Below are positions 13,882 to 21,027 of a stretch of 21,027 nucleotides of DNA, piece by piece. The stretch comes from CG2-30-68-42 sp037440385 (GTDB taxonomy: Bacteria; Pseudomonadota; Gammaproteobacteria; Burkholderiales; Rhodocyclaceae), in assembly GCA_037440385.1 (NCBI GenBank), contig JBBIUI010000041.1, forward strand, positions 1 to 21,027, given 5' to 3'. The position numbers and the translations under genes were made by a program. Each line of letters opens with the position of its first letter. Position 1 is the first letter of the stretch. The notes below the pieces were generated by a model, which worked only from the letters and a program-made list of their open reading frames with translations, had not been told where the DNA came from and searched no databases.

Positions 13882-14403
13882 CTAGCGGCCCCGCGGACCG
13901 CGAGCCATCGGCGCGCGCCCCATGTGCCCGAAGCGCTGATCGGCGAGCGCCTTCTGCTCGGGCGAGAGCACGGCATACAGGTCGTTCAATGCCGAAGTCA
14001 TGGTCTCCATGCCGGCGATGCGCTGCTTCATCATTTGCGTGCGCTGTTCCATGCGCTGCGGCGCGGAACCGGTGTCCGCCTGCATCGCGGCGTGCATCGC
14101 CTGCATCGTCGCGGCCTGCGACTTCGCCTGGGTGGCGAAGGCCTGCCATGCGGATTCCTGCTCCGCGGTGATCTTGAGCTCGGTCTTCAGCGCGGCGAGG
14201 CGGGTGTCGGCGTACGCGGCGGGATCATGCGTCGCCATCGCGCCCATCGGCGTGGCGCCGCCCATCATCGCGCCCATCGGCATCGCTCCGCCCATGCCCA
14301 TGCCCATGCCCATGCCCGGACCCGGCTGCGCCCAGACCGTTGCGCCGAGCGCGAGCGTCGATGCGGCGGCGATGCCGCCGAGGATCTTGTACGTGCGTTT
14401 CAT
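13882..14403 (-). CDS. Methionine-rich Spy/CpxP-family periplasmic protein
   Basis: A 173-residue protein. Residues 1-25 are a signal peptide cleaved near VWAQ. Residues 31-56 hold ten methionines, four of them as Met-Gly repeats, then a helical domain with two LTxxQ-type motifs: ITAEQESAWQAF and LSPEQKALADQ. Spy/CpxP proteins are periplasmic chaperones or stress adaptors induced by envelope damage and metals; the Met tract could bind Cu(I) or Ag(I) in the periplasm (inference). ATG 14403 has a good AGGAG. The gene diverges from a response regulator/histidine kinase pair whose sensor is also Met-rich, and is probably their target. Confidence 0.88.
   Translation of the reverse strand: MKRTYKILGGIAAASTLALGATVWAQPGPGMGMGMGMGGAMPMGAMMGGATPMGAMATHDPAAYADTRLAALKTELKITAEQESAWQAFATQAKSQAATMQAMHAAMQADTGSAPQRMEQRTQMMKQRIAGMETMTSALNDLYAVLSPEQKALADQRFGHMGRAPMARGPRGR
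14292..14315 (+). repeat. Hexanucleotide repeat (CCATGC)x4
   Basis: Four perfect tandem copies of CCATGC lie in the 5' part of the spy-like gene and encode its Met-Gly repeats on the minus strand. Gain or loss of a unit keeps the frame and changes the number of Met-Gly units. Confidence 0.9.
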
Positions 14404-14493
14404 GGTTCGTCACTCCTGTGGATGATCATCGGTTCGGCCGGTTGCGCCGGCCGGCTGGAAGGAATGCCTTCGCAACGGTCGGTATTTCACCAT

Positions 14494-14508
14494 CCGCGTG
14501 TAACGCGG
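14494..14508. promoter_or_regulatory. Inverted repeat in divergent spy-like / response regulator region
   Basis: CCGCGT-GTA-ACGCGG is a perfect 6-bp dyad midway between the divergent genes (14404-14618). It could be an operator for the adjacent OmpR-type regulator, although that family usually binds direct repeats. No convincing -10/-35 pair was found in this gap. Confidence 0.25.
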
Positions 14509-14618
14509 CGATGTCGACGGAGCGCATTTTCGTAGCGAAGTGCGGCGAGCGGGCCGGCCGTTACAGTACGTCACAATGTCGTTTGCGGCGCCTGCTCGAA
14601 ACGGACGAAAATCGCGCA

Positions 14619-15341
14619 ATGGAAAAGCCGGACCACATCCTGATCGTCGATGACGACGCCGAGATCCGCCGCCTGCTCGCGGCCTATCTGGCGAAGAACG
14701 GCCTGCGGGCGAGCGCCGTGCCAGACGGGCGGGCGATGTGGAAGGCGCTGGATGCCGGACCGGTCGACCTGATCGTGCTCGACCTGATGCTGCCCGGCGA
14801 GGACGGACTCACGCTGTGCCGAAACCTGCGCGCGAGATCGGACGTTCCGGTCATCATGCTGACCGCGCGCGGCGAGGAGACCGACCGCATCGTCGGACTC
14901 GAGATGGGCGCCGACGACTACCTGCCCAAGCCTTTCAGCGCGCGCGAACTGCTCTCGCGCATCAAGGCGATCCTGCGCCGCGCGCGGACACTGCCGCACA
15001 ACCTTCGCCCCGACGAAGTGTCCGAGGTACGTTTCGGGGGCTGGCTGCTCGACACCATGCATCGGCATCTGGTATCGCGCTCCGGGGTCGTCACGCCGTT
15101 GAGCGGGGCGGAGTACCGGCTGCTGCGGATCTTCCTCGCCCATCCCAACCGGGTGCTCAGCCGCGATCAGCTCATGGAGCTGACGCACGGCCGGCAGACC
15201 GGACCGTTCGATCGCGCGATCGACGTGCAGGTGAGCCGGCTGCGCGCGCGGCTCGGCGAGGACCCGCGCAACCCGCAGTTGATCAAGACCGTTCGCGGCG
15301 AGGGCTACGTGCTCGCCGCCGCGGTCGGCACGCAGCCGTGA
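14619..15341 (+). CDS. OmpR-family response regulator
   Basis: A 240-residue two-component regulator. The receiver domain has the acidic pocket DDD (11-13), phosphoacceptor D55 in VLDLMLPGEDG, T82 and K104 in LPKPFS. The C-terminal winged helix has LSGAEYRLLRIFLAHPNRVLSRDQLMEL and the recognition region DRAIDVQVSRLRARLGEDP, ending IKTVRGEGYVLAA. ATG 14619 begins MEKPDHILIVDDD, the usual family start, so the longer upstream frame is rejected. Its stop overlaps the kinase start by 4 bp. Probable targets are itself and the divergent spy-like gene. Confidence 0.95.
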   Translation: MEKPDHILIVDDDAEIRRLLAAYLAKNGLRASAVPDGRAMWKALDAGPVDLIVLDLMLPGEDGLTLCRNLRARSDVPVIMLTARGEETDRIVGLEMGADDYLPKPFSARELLSRIKAILRRARTLPHNLRPDEVSEVRFGGWLLDTMHRHLVSRSGVVTPLSGAEYRLLRIFLAHPNRVLSRDQLMELTHGRQTGPFDRAIDVQVSRLRARLGEDPRNPQLIKTVRGEGYVLAAAVGTQP

Positions 15342-16765
15342 TCCGCGTGCTGCCGCAGTCGCTGTTCGGCCGGCTGGCGCTGGTGCTCGCCGGTGGGCTC
15401 ATCGTCGCCCAACTGCTGAGCGCGGCGATCAATTTCGCGGAGCGCGACCGGGTGTTTCTGTGGGCGAGCGGCATGCAGCCGGCGCAACGCATCGCCGACA
15501 TCGTCAAGCTGCTCGACTCGGTCGCGGCGCAGGAACGCCGGCGGATCGTCGCGATCCTCGACGTGCCACCGCGGCATGTCTCGCTCGACCGGGCGCCGCT
15601 ACCGGAGCACACCGCCGGCCCGGACGGACCGCATGCCGCGATGTTCGCAGCCGTGCTGCGCGCGGCGCTGGGCGAGGACCGGCCGGTGCGCATCGCACGC
15701 AGCGGGCCGCCCCCCGGCGGGTCGCCGGATCTCGCGCGGTATCCGGCGATGATGGACGGCCCGATGTCGATGATGAACGGCCAGATGGCGATGCCCGGCA
15801 TGCACCGAATGCCTTCGGGCGGGATGTTCGTGACCACGCAGGTGCGGCTTCTCGACGGCACCTGGGTGACCTTCGACAGCCACATTTCCAGGCAATCCGC
15901 GGACCTGCCGCAGCGGCTGCTGGTCTCGCTGGCGGTATTGCTGGCCGGCGTGCTGCTGCTGTCGTTCGTCGCGGTGCGCTGGATCACGCGGCCGCTCGCT
16001 GCGCTGGCGACGGCCGCCGACGACCTGGGCCGGGACATCCGGCGGCCTGCGCTTCCGGAGACGGGACCGGTCGAGGTGCGGCGCGCCGCCCATGCCTTCA
16101 ACAGCATGCAGGCGCGGCTCGTGCGCTTCATCGACGACCGCACGCGCATCCTCGGCGCGATGTCGCACGACCTGAAGACGCCGCTCACGCGCATGCGGTT
16201 GCGCGCCGAACTGCTCGAGGACGACGAGCTGCGCAGCCGGTTCGAGAAGGACCTGAAGGAGATGGAGGCGATGGTCGCGCAGACGCTGGAGTTCATGCGC
16301 GGGCTGGGCGGCAGCGAAGCGGCGCAGCCCGTCGACGTGATGGCCCTGCTCGAGAGCGTGCAGGCCGATCAGCAGGAGATGGGGCGCGAGGTCGCGGTCG
16401 AGGGGCACACGGCGAAGCCCTATCCCGCCAACGCTTCGCTGCTGCGCCGCTGCATCGCGAACCTGCTCGACAACGCAGCGCTGTACGGAAAACGCGCGCG
16501 CGTGGTGGTCGAAGACGGCAGCCACAGCCTGATCGTGCGCATACTCGACGATGGTCCGGGCATCGCGCAGGACGAGCTCGAACGCGTCTTCGAACCGTTC
16601 TATCGGCTCGAGAGCTCGCGCAGCCGCGAGACCGGCGGCACCGGCCTCGGACTGACCATCGCCCGCAACATCGCGCAAACCCATGGCGGCGACATCCGCC
16701 TGCGCAACCGCCCCGAAGGCGGGCTGGAAGCCGTGCTGGAACTGCCCAGGAACGAGGCAAGCTGA
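15338..16765 (+). CDS. Sensor histidine kinase with Met-rich periplasmic domain
   Basis: A 475-residue inner-membrane kinase from GTG 15338, which overlaps the response-regulator stop (GTGA). Order: TM1 (about 13-33); periplasmic sensor 34-191; TM2 (192-214); HAMP (about 215-268); H-box MSHDLKTPLTR with phosphoacceptor H277; N-box NLLDNA (375-380); G1 DDGPGI (404-409); G2 GGTGLGL (433-439). Within the sensor, residues 138-163 contain ten methionines and one histidine (PAMMDGPMSMMNGQMAMPGM...), a composition typical of Cu(I)/Ag(I)-binding periplasmic segments. Together with the Met-rich spy-like neighbour this suggests metal sensing, though the exact ligand is not shown. Catalytic motifs are complete. 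Confidence 0.94.
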   Translation: MIRVLPQSLFGRLALVLAGGLIVAQLLSAAINFAERDRVFLWASGMQPAQRIADIVKLLDSVAAQERRRIVAILDVPPRHVSLDRAPLPEHTAGPDGPHAAMFAAVLRAALGEDRPVRIARSGPPPGGSPDLARYPAMMDGPMSMMNGQMAMPGMHRMPSGGMFVTTQVRLLDGTWVTFDSHISRQSADLPQRLLVSLAVLLAGVLLLSFVAVRWITRPLAALATAADDLGRDIRRPALPETGPVEVRRAAHAFNSMQARLVRFIDDRTRILGAMSHDLKTPLTRMRLRAELLEDDELRSRFEKDLKEMEAMVAQTLEFMRGLGGSEAAQPVDVMALLESVQADQQEMGREVAVEGHTAKPYPANASLLRRCIANLLDNAALYGKRARVVVEDGSHSLIVRILDDGPGIAQDELERVFEPFYRLESSRSRETGGTGLGLTIARNIAQTHGGDIRLRNRPEGGLEAVLELPRNEAS

Positions 16766-16798
16766 ACACGCGCCGGCCGCTGCATGGCCGGGCCGCGT

Positions 16799-16820
16799 GC
16801 GCCCGGGCGCGCCCGGGCGC
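16799..16820. terminator. Perfect 22-bp GC palindrome between kinase and helicase genes
   Basis: Two back-to-back GCCCGGGCGC units preceded by GC make a perfect 22-bp palindrome of G and C only, 33 bp after the kinase stop and 23 bp before the helicase start. A transcript hairpin could end the kinase mRNA; no T-tract follows. It may also simply be a GC-rich tandem repeat. Confidence 0.4.
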
Positions 16821-16822
16821 CG

Positions 16823-16831
16823 TGCTACCAT
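16823..16831 (+). promoter_or_regulatory. Possible extended -10 of the helicase gene
   Basis: TGC-TACCAT (-10 at 16826-16831, 4 of 6 match) sits 12 bp before the helicase ATG. If used, the mRNA leader would be only a few bases. Confidence 0.3.
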
Positions 16832-16843
16832 CGAGGCGCCATC

Positions 16844-18820
16844 ATGCTCTCACCGGAGGACATCGCCGCCGTCTTCGCCGAGGGCGGCGCGCTCGCGCGT
16901 GCCGTGCCCGGCTACCGCGTGCGGGCGCAGCAGGTCGAGATGGCGCAACGCATCGCGCAGGCGTTCAACGACGACTCGGTGCTGGTGTGCGAGGCGGGCA
17001 CGGGTACCGGCAAGACCTTCGCCTACCTGGTGCCCGCGCTGCTCGCCGGCGGCAAGGTCATCGTCTCGACCGGCACCAAGACGCTGCAGGACCAGCTCTT
17101 CGGGCGCGACCTGCCGACGGTGCGTGCGGCGCTCGGCGTGCCGGTGCGCGTCGCGCTGCTGAAAGGCCGCGCGAACTACGTATGCCATCACCATCTCGCG
17201 CGCGCGCTCGCCGAAGGACGGCTGCCGAGCCGCGAGGCGGCGGCGGACCTGCGCGCGATCCGGCGATTCGCGAAGCTCACGCACACCGGCGACAAGGCCG
17301 ATCTGGCGCGCGTCGCGGAAGACTCGCCGGCCTGGGCCGCAGCCACCTCGACGCGCGAGAACTGCCTCGGCCAGGAGTGTGAGCATTACCAGAACTGCTT
17401 CGTGATCCGCGCGCGCCGCGAGGCGATGGCGGCGGACGTGGTGGTGGTCAATCATCATCTGTTCTTTGCCGATGTCATGCTGCGCGACGAGGGCGCCGCC
17501 GAGCTGCTGCCGGCGTGCAATGCGGTGATCTTCGACGAGGCCCACCAGCTTGCCGAGACCGCCTCGCTGTTCTTCGGCGAATCGGTATCGACCGCCCAGC
17601 TCCTCGAGCTGGCGCGAGATGCGCGCAACGAGGCGGTTACGAACGCGCGAGACTTCCCGGAACTCCAGCATGCCGCGCAAGCACTCGACAAGGCGGCGCG
17701 CGATCTGCGCGTCGCGGTGCCCGCGGAAAATGCGCGCCTCACGCTCGCGCAGGCGCGGGCCGCAGCGGCGTTCGGCCCGGCGGTCGCGGAACTCGCGGCG
17801 CAGCTCGCACGCCTGGATGCGGCGCTCGAAGCGCAGTGCGAGCGCTCGGCGGAGCTGGCCAACTGCCTGCGGCGGCTCCGGGATCTCGCCGGGCGGCTCG
17901 AACGCTGGCGAGCGGACGAAGACGATGCGCAGGTGCGCTGGGTCGAGCTGTTCAGGCACGCCGCGGCGCTCAACGCGACACCGCTCGAAGTCGGCGGGAT
18001 CTTCCGGCGACAGATGCAGGGGCATCCGCGCGCATGGGTCTTCACGTCCGCGACGCTCGCGGTCGGAGAGGACTTCTCGCATTACTGTGGCGGGCTCGGG
18101 CTCGAGGAGGCGCACACCGGGCTGTGGGGCAGCCCGTTCGACTACGCGAATCACGGCATGCTGTACGTGCCGCGCGGCCTCCCGGATCCGAACGCGATCG
18201 AGTACGCCGAGGCGGTCGCCGAGGCCGCCTGGCCGGTGATCCGTGCGTCGAACGGCGGCGCGTTCGTGCTGTGCACGAGCCTGCGTGCGATGCGGCGCAT
18301 CCACGAATGCTTCGTCCGGCGCATCGAGCTGGAGGGCATGTGCTTTCCTCTGATGCGGCAGGGAGACAGTGCGAAGAACGAGTTGCTGGCGCGGTTCCGG
18401 TCATCTGGCGACGCCGTGCTCGTCGCCAGCCAAAGTTTCTGGGAAGGCGTGGATGTGCGCGGCCACGCGCTGCGCGTCGTCGTGATCGACCGCTTGCCGT
18501 TCCAGCCGCCGGACGATCCGGTGCTCGCGGCGCGCATCGCGCATCTGCGCCGCTGCGGGCACAACCCGTTTTTCGACTACCAGTTGCCGCGTGCGGTCAT
18601 CAACCTCAAGCAGGGCGCGGGCAGGCTGATCCGGGACGAATCCGACCGCGGCGTGCTGATGGTCTGCGATCCGCGGCTCGTCGAGAAACCCTACGGACGG
18701 CGGATCTGGCGCAGCCTGCCGCCGATGCGGCGCAGCCGCGAACTCGAAGAGGTCGTCGCGTTCTTCCGGCACGAGGCCGCCGCCGGCGCCTGCCGGGTGG
18801 AAAGTCCGGCGGGCTGCTAG
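16844..18820 (+). CDS. ATP-dependent Fe-S DNA helicase, DinG/YoaA family
   Basis: A 658-residue superfamily 2 helicase of the XPD-like group. Walker A is AGTGTGKT (51-58), preceded by a Q-motif-like RAQQ at 27-30. The DEAH box is IFDEAHQ (231-234). Four cysteines suited to the 4Fe-4S cluster are C114 (NYVCHHH), C174, C179 and C185 (ENCLGQECEHYQNC). Helicase domain 2 contains VFTSATL, SFWEGVDVRG and motif VI QGAGRLIRDESDRG. Such enzymes unwind 5'-3' at damaged forks, R-loops or G4 DNA; YoaA-like members associate with Pol III chi. ATG 16844 is chosen because the frame upstream crosses the palindrome. Calling YoaA versus DinG would need a tree. Confidence 0.94.
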   Translation: MLSPEDIAAVFAEGGALARAVPGYRVRAQQVEMAQRIAQAFNDDSVLVCEAGTGTGKTFAYLVPALLAGGKVIVSTGTKTLQDQLFGRDLPTVRAALGVPVRVALLKGRANYVCHHHLARALAEGRLPSREAAADLRAIRRFAKLTHTGDKADLARVAEDSPAWAAATSTRENCLGQECEHYQNCFVIRARREAMAADVVVVNHHLFFADVMLRDEGAAELLPACNAVIFDEAHQLAETASLFFGESVSTAQLLELARDARNEAVTNARDFPELQHAAQALDKAARDLRVAVPAENARLTLAQARAAAAFGPAVAELAAQLARLDAALEAQCERSAELANCLRRLRDLAGRLERWRADEDDAQVRWVELFRHAAALNATPLEVGGIFRRQMQGHPRAWVFTSATLAVGEDFSHYCGGLGLEEAHTGLWGSPFDYANHGMLYVPRGLPDPNAIEYAEAVAEAAWPVIRASNGGAFVLCTSLRAMRRIHECFVRRIELEGMCFPLMRQGDSAKNELLARFRSSGDAVLVASQSFWEGVDVRGHALRVVVIDRLPFQPPDDPVLAARIAHLRRCGHNPFFDYQLPRAVINLKQGAGRLIRDESDRGVLMVCDPRLVEKPYGRRIWRSLPPMRRSRELEEVVAFFRHEAAAGACRVESPAGC

Positions 18821-18823
18821 AAT
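18815..18823 (+). promoter_or_regulatory. Extended -10 promoter before the ATP-grasp-like gene
   Basis: TGC-TAGAAT (TG at 18815-18816, -10 at 18818-18823, 5 of 6 match) overlaps the helicase stop codon. No clear -35. The start point would be near 18830, about 31 nt before ATG 18861, and would drive the ATP-grasp, mobB, moeA set. Confidence 0.5.
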
Positions 18824-18860
18824 CGTTCGCATCCGGATTCCAGAGGCATTCCTGCAACCG

Positions 18861-20267
18861 ATGTCTGCGCAACACCGGCCGGTCCCGACCGAACCCGGCC
18901 TCCACGACATGCTGGTCGAGCTGCTGCGCCGGGGGCCATCCGGTGTCGACTGCGACCGCATCGCGCGCGAGCTGAACCGAGCCTGCGAGTGCGTCTCGCT
19001 CGACCGGCGCGCGTGGCAGGCCGAAATCGAGCGCAGCGAGGACGGCGCGGAACTCGCCCGCATGATCCGCGAGGAGCGCCCGAACCTGTTTTCCGACTCG
19101 GTGGTGTTCGCCGGCGAACGGCAGCTCGATCGCATGGCGCGCACGATCGCGGCGGTCGAACGCGTGGTCGCGTTGCCGGCCTGGCGCGAGCGCGTGCTCG
19201 CGCATGCACCGGACGTCGCGCGCCGGGAGCCGAAAGCGCGCGGCGTGTTCCTCGGCTACGATTTCCACCTCGGCGCCGACGCGCCGCAGCTCATCGAGAT
19301 CAACACCAATGCGGGCGGCGCGCTGCTCAACGCGCTGCTCGCCCGCGCGCAGCGCGCCTGCTGTGCGGAGCTCGCGGCGCTCGCCGCCGCGCCCCCCGGC
19401 CAGTCGCCCGAAGCGGCGTTCCTCGACATGTTCCGCGAGGAGTGGCGGCTCGCGCGCGGCGCGGCGCCGCTGCGCCGCGTGGCGATCGTCGACGAGCGCC
19501 CCCGCGAGCAGTATCTGTATCCGGAGTTCGTGTTGTTCCGCAGCCTGTTCGAGCGTGCCGGCATCGAGGCGGTGATCTGCGATCCGGGCGAACTCGCCTG
19601 CGCAGGCGGTACGCTCTCGCACGCGGGCCGGACGGTCGATCTCGTCTATAACCGGCTCACCGACTTCTCCTTCGACGAGCCCGGCAGCGCCGCGCTGCGC
19701 CAGGCCTGGCTCGAGGATGCGGCGGTCATCACGCCGCATCCGCACGCGCATGCGATCTACGCCGACAAGCGCAATCTCGTCGCGTTGAGCGATGACGGCT
19801 GGCTAGCCGCGATCGGCGTCGATGACGATACACGCGAAGCGCTCGCGCGCGGCATCCCGCGCACGCGCCGCGTGCGCGAGGAGGATGCGGCGGCGCTGTG
19901 GAGCGAACGGCGCTCGCTGTTTTTCAAGCCGGCGGCCGGATTCGGCGGTCGCGCGGCCTACCGCGGCGACAAGCTGACCCGGCGCGTGTTCGAGCAGATC
20001 CTCGCCGGCGACTACGTCGCGCAGCAGCTCGTCGCGCCTTCCCGGCGGCGCGTCGGGCTGGCGGGCGAGTCGGTCGAGCTGAAGCTCGATCTGCGCAACT
20101 ACGTCTATGCCGGGCGCGTGCAGCGCGTCGCCGCCCGGCTGTATCGGGGCCAGACGACGAATTTCCGCACGTCCGGCGGCGGCTTCGCGCCGGTGCTCAC
20201 GGTGCCGTGCACCCGTCCTGTGCGGCCGAACCGGTCACGGCACGAACCGGCGCATACCGGCGCATGA
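18861..20267 (+). CDS. ATP-grasp-like protein of unknown substrate
   Basis: A 468-residue soluble protein with no signal peptide or membrane segment. I do not recognise a named enzyme. Visible features: FLGYDFHL and IEINTNAGG (145-153), a nucleotide- or substrate-site-like segment; ITPHPHAHAIYADKRNL; then FFKPAAGFGGRAAY (354-367), LVAPSRRR, ELKLDLRNYVYAG (about 405-418) and NFRTSGGGFAPVL (434-446). The FKPxxGxGGxxxY loop and the late LKLDLRNYV strand resemble the ATP-grasp fold, as in glutathionylspermidine-synthase-like and other carboxylate-amine ligases. The last 20 or so residues are Arg/Pro-rich and overlap mobB by 4 bp (ATGA), so it is coupled to the molybdenum cofactor genes. A role in cofactor or peptide ligation is inference. 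Confidence 0.85.
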   Translation: MSAQHRPVPTEPGLHDMLVELLRRGPSGVDCDRIARELNRACECVSLDRRAWQAEIERSEDGAELARMIREERPNLFSDSVVFAGERQLDRMARTIAAVERVVALPAWRERVLAHAPDVARREPKARGVFLGYDFHLGADAPQLIEINTNAGGALLNALLARAQRACCAELAALAAAPPGQSPEAAFLDMFREEWRLARGAAPLRRVAIVDERPREQYLYPEFVLFRSLFERAGIEAVICDPGELACAGGTLSHAGRTVDLVYNRLTDFSFDEPGSAALRQAWLEDAAVITPHPHAHAIYADKRNLVALSDDGWLAAIGVDDDTREALARGIPRTRRVREEDAAALWSERRSLFFKPAAGFGGRAAYRGDKLTRRVFEQILAGDYVAQQLVAPSRRRVGLAGESVELKLDLRNYVYAGRVQRVAARLYRGQTTNFRTSGGGFAPVLTVPCTRPVRPNRSRHEPAHTGA

Positions 20268-20758
20268 AGGTCTTCGGCTTCGCCGGCTACAGCGGCAGCG
20301 GCAAGACGACGCTGATCGAGCAGCTCGTGCCGCGCTTCGTGCGGCACGCACTGAAGGTGTCGCTGATCAAGCATGCGCATGCCGGCTTCGACATCGACCG
20401 GCCGGGCAAGGATTCGTACCGTCACCGCGAGGCCGGATGCACCGAGGTGCTGCTGACCTCCGACCGGCGCTGGGTGCTGATGCACGAGCTGCGCGGCGAG
20501 AGCGAGCCGGGGCTGGAGGAGCAGCTCGCGACGCTGTCGCCGTGCGACCTGGTGCTGATCGAGGGTTTCAAGTGGGCGCCGGTGCCCAAGCTGGAAATCT
20601 TCCGGCCGGCGCTGGGCAAGGCGCCGATTTTTCCGGACAATCCGCATGTCGTCGCGGTGGCTTCCGACGCGCCGGTCGAGACCGCGCTGCCGGTGCTCGA
20701 CCTGAACGATCCGGATGGCATCAGCGACTTCATCCTGCGACACGTGGATCTGAAATGA
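20264..20758 (+). CDS. mobB: Molybdopterin-guanine dinucleotide biosynthesis adaptor MobB
   Basis: A 164-residue P-loop GTPase-like protein. The Walker A motif is GYSGSGKTT (8-16) near the N-terminus. The family stretches VSLIKHAHAGFDID, GKDSYRHREAG and DLVLIEGFKWAPVPKLEIFRP follow. MobB binds GTP and assists MobA in attaching GMP to molybdopterin for DMSO-reductase-type enzymes. It overlaps the ATP-grasp-like gene before it and moeA after it by 4 bp each (ATGA at both junctions). mobA itself is not in the window. Confidence 0.95.
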   Translation: MKVFGFAGYSGSGKTTLIEQLVPRFVRHALKVSLIKHAHAGFDIDRPGKDSYRHREAGCTEVLLTSDRRWVLMHELRGESEPGLEEQLATLSPCDLVLIEGFKWAPVPKLEIFRPALGKAPIFPDNPHVVAVASDAPVETALPVLDLNDPDGISDFILRHVDLK

Positions 20759-21027
20759 CCGCTGCGATGCTCGCTTTCGACGAGGCACTCGACCGGCTGC
20801 TCGCCGCCGCGCAGCCCGTCGCAGAGCGCGAGGAGGTGGCGACGCTCGCATGCGGCCGTCGCGTGCTGGCGCTCGACGTGGTTTCCGCGATCGACGTTCC
20901 GCCACGCGACGTCAGCATGATGGACGGGTATGCGCTGCGCTGCGCGGACATCGCCGCTCCCGGCACGACGCTGCCGGCCTCGCAGCGCATCCCGGCCGGA
21001 TCGGTGGGCGCGCCGCTCGCGCCGGGC
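20755..21027 (+). CDS. moeA: Molybdopterin molybdenumtransferase MoeA (5' part)
   Basis: Ninety-one codons are present before the window ends. MTAAMLAFDEALDRLLAAAQPV is the usual MoeA opening, followed by CGRRVLALDVVSAIDVPPRDVSMMDGYALR, which contains the PPxxxSxMDGYA signature, and then IPAGSVGAPLAPG. MoeA inserts molybdate into adenylylated molybdopterin. It overlaps mobB by 4 bp. The 3' end and catalytic MoCF domain lie outside the window. Confidence 0.93.
   Translation, partial: MTAAMLAFDEALDRLLAAAQPVAEREEVATLACGRRVLALDVVSAIDVPPRDVSMMDGYALRCADIAAPGTTLPASQRIPAGSVGAPLAPG

Noticed and set aside
1..21027. CRISPR array, insertion sequence, prophage or integron
   Set aside because: Apart from the two-copy 116-bp repeat and a short hexamer repeat, no regularly spaced repeats, transposase, integrase or terminal inverted repeats are visible.

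Overview
The window is a GC-rich stretch of bacterial chromosome, nearly all of it coding. The best guess is a betaproteobacterium. The rpsP-rimM-trmD-rplS cluster is general to bacteria, but pssA directly upstream of leuA, a DinG/YoaA-type helicase, MerF, and sigma70-like promoters with TATAAT boxes together fit Betaproteobacteria. This placement is inferred from gene content, not from a phylogeny.

Layout. Positions 141-2122 (minus strand) hold the ribosomal/tRNA-modification operon rpsP-rimM-trmD-rplS, with a clear promoter. A divergent gene (about 2308-3915) encodes a poorly known protein with a PilZ-like C-terminal region. Positions 4063-6572 (minus) hold pssA, then leuA. Between them lie a promoter and a 28-codon leucine-rich mini-ORF that looks like a leu leader peptide. 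At 6715-7143 is a cysteine-free, Irr-like Fur-family regulator that appears to be transcribed without a 5' leader, followed by tRNA-Thr(CGT) at 7229-7304.

Positions 7354-11996 (minus) form a compact accessory operon: pentaheme cytochrome c, fatty-acid hydroxylase/sterol-desaturase-type membrane protein, TVP38/rhodanese fusion, small ORF, class II glutamine amidotransferase, and SAM methyltransferase. Facing it is an ArsR-type HTH/rhodanese regulator (12318-12977). An AT-rich palindrome lies in the shared upstream region. Rhodanese domains on both sides suggest a module responding to reactive sulfur or redox stress. This is the best candidate here for an undescribed system.

Positions 13154-16765 form a metal/envelope-stress segment. 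It contains an orphan merF behind a textbook MerR-type promoter with 19-bp spacing, a 116-bp direct repeat covering the merF 3' end, a methionine-rich Spy/CpxP-like periplasmic protein, and a divergent OmpR-type response regulator with a histidine kinase whose periplasmic loop is also very methionine-rich. A copper/silver-type sensing circuit is a reasonable inference.

Positions 16844-21027 (plus) hold a DinG/YoaA-like Fe-S helicase, then an overlapping set: an ATP-grasp-like protein of unknown substrate, mobB, and moeA, which is cut by the window end. The last two act in molybdenum cofactor maturation.
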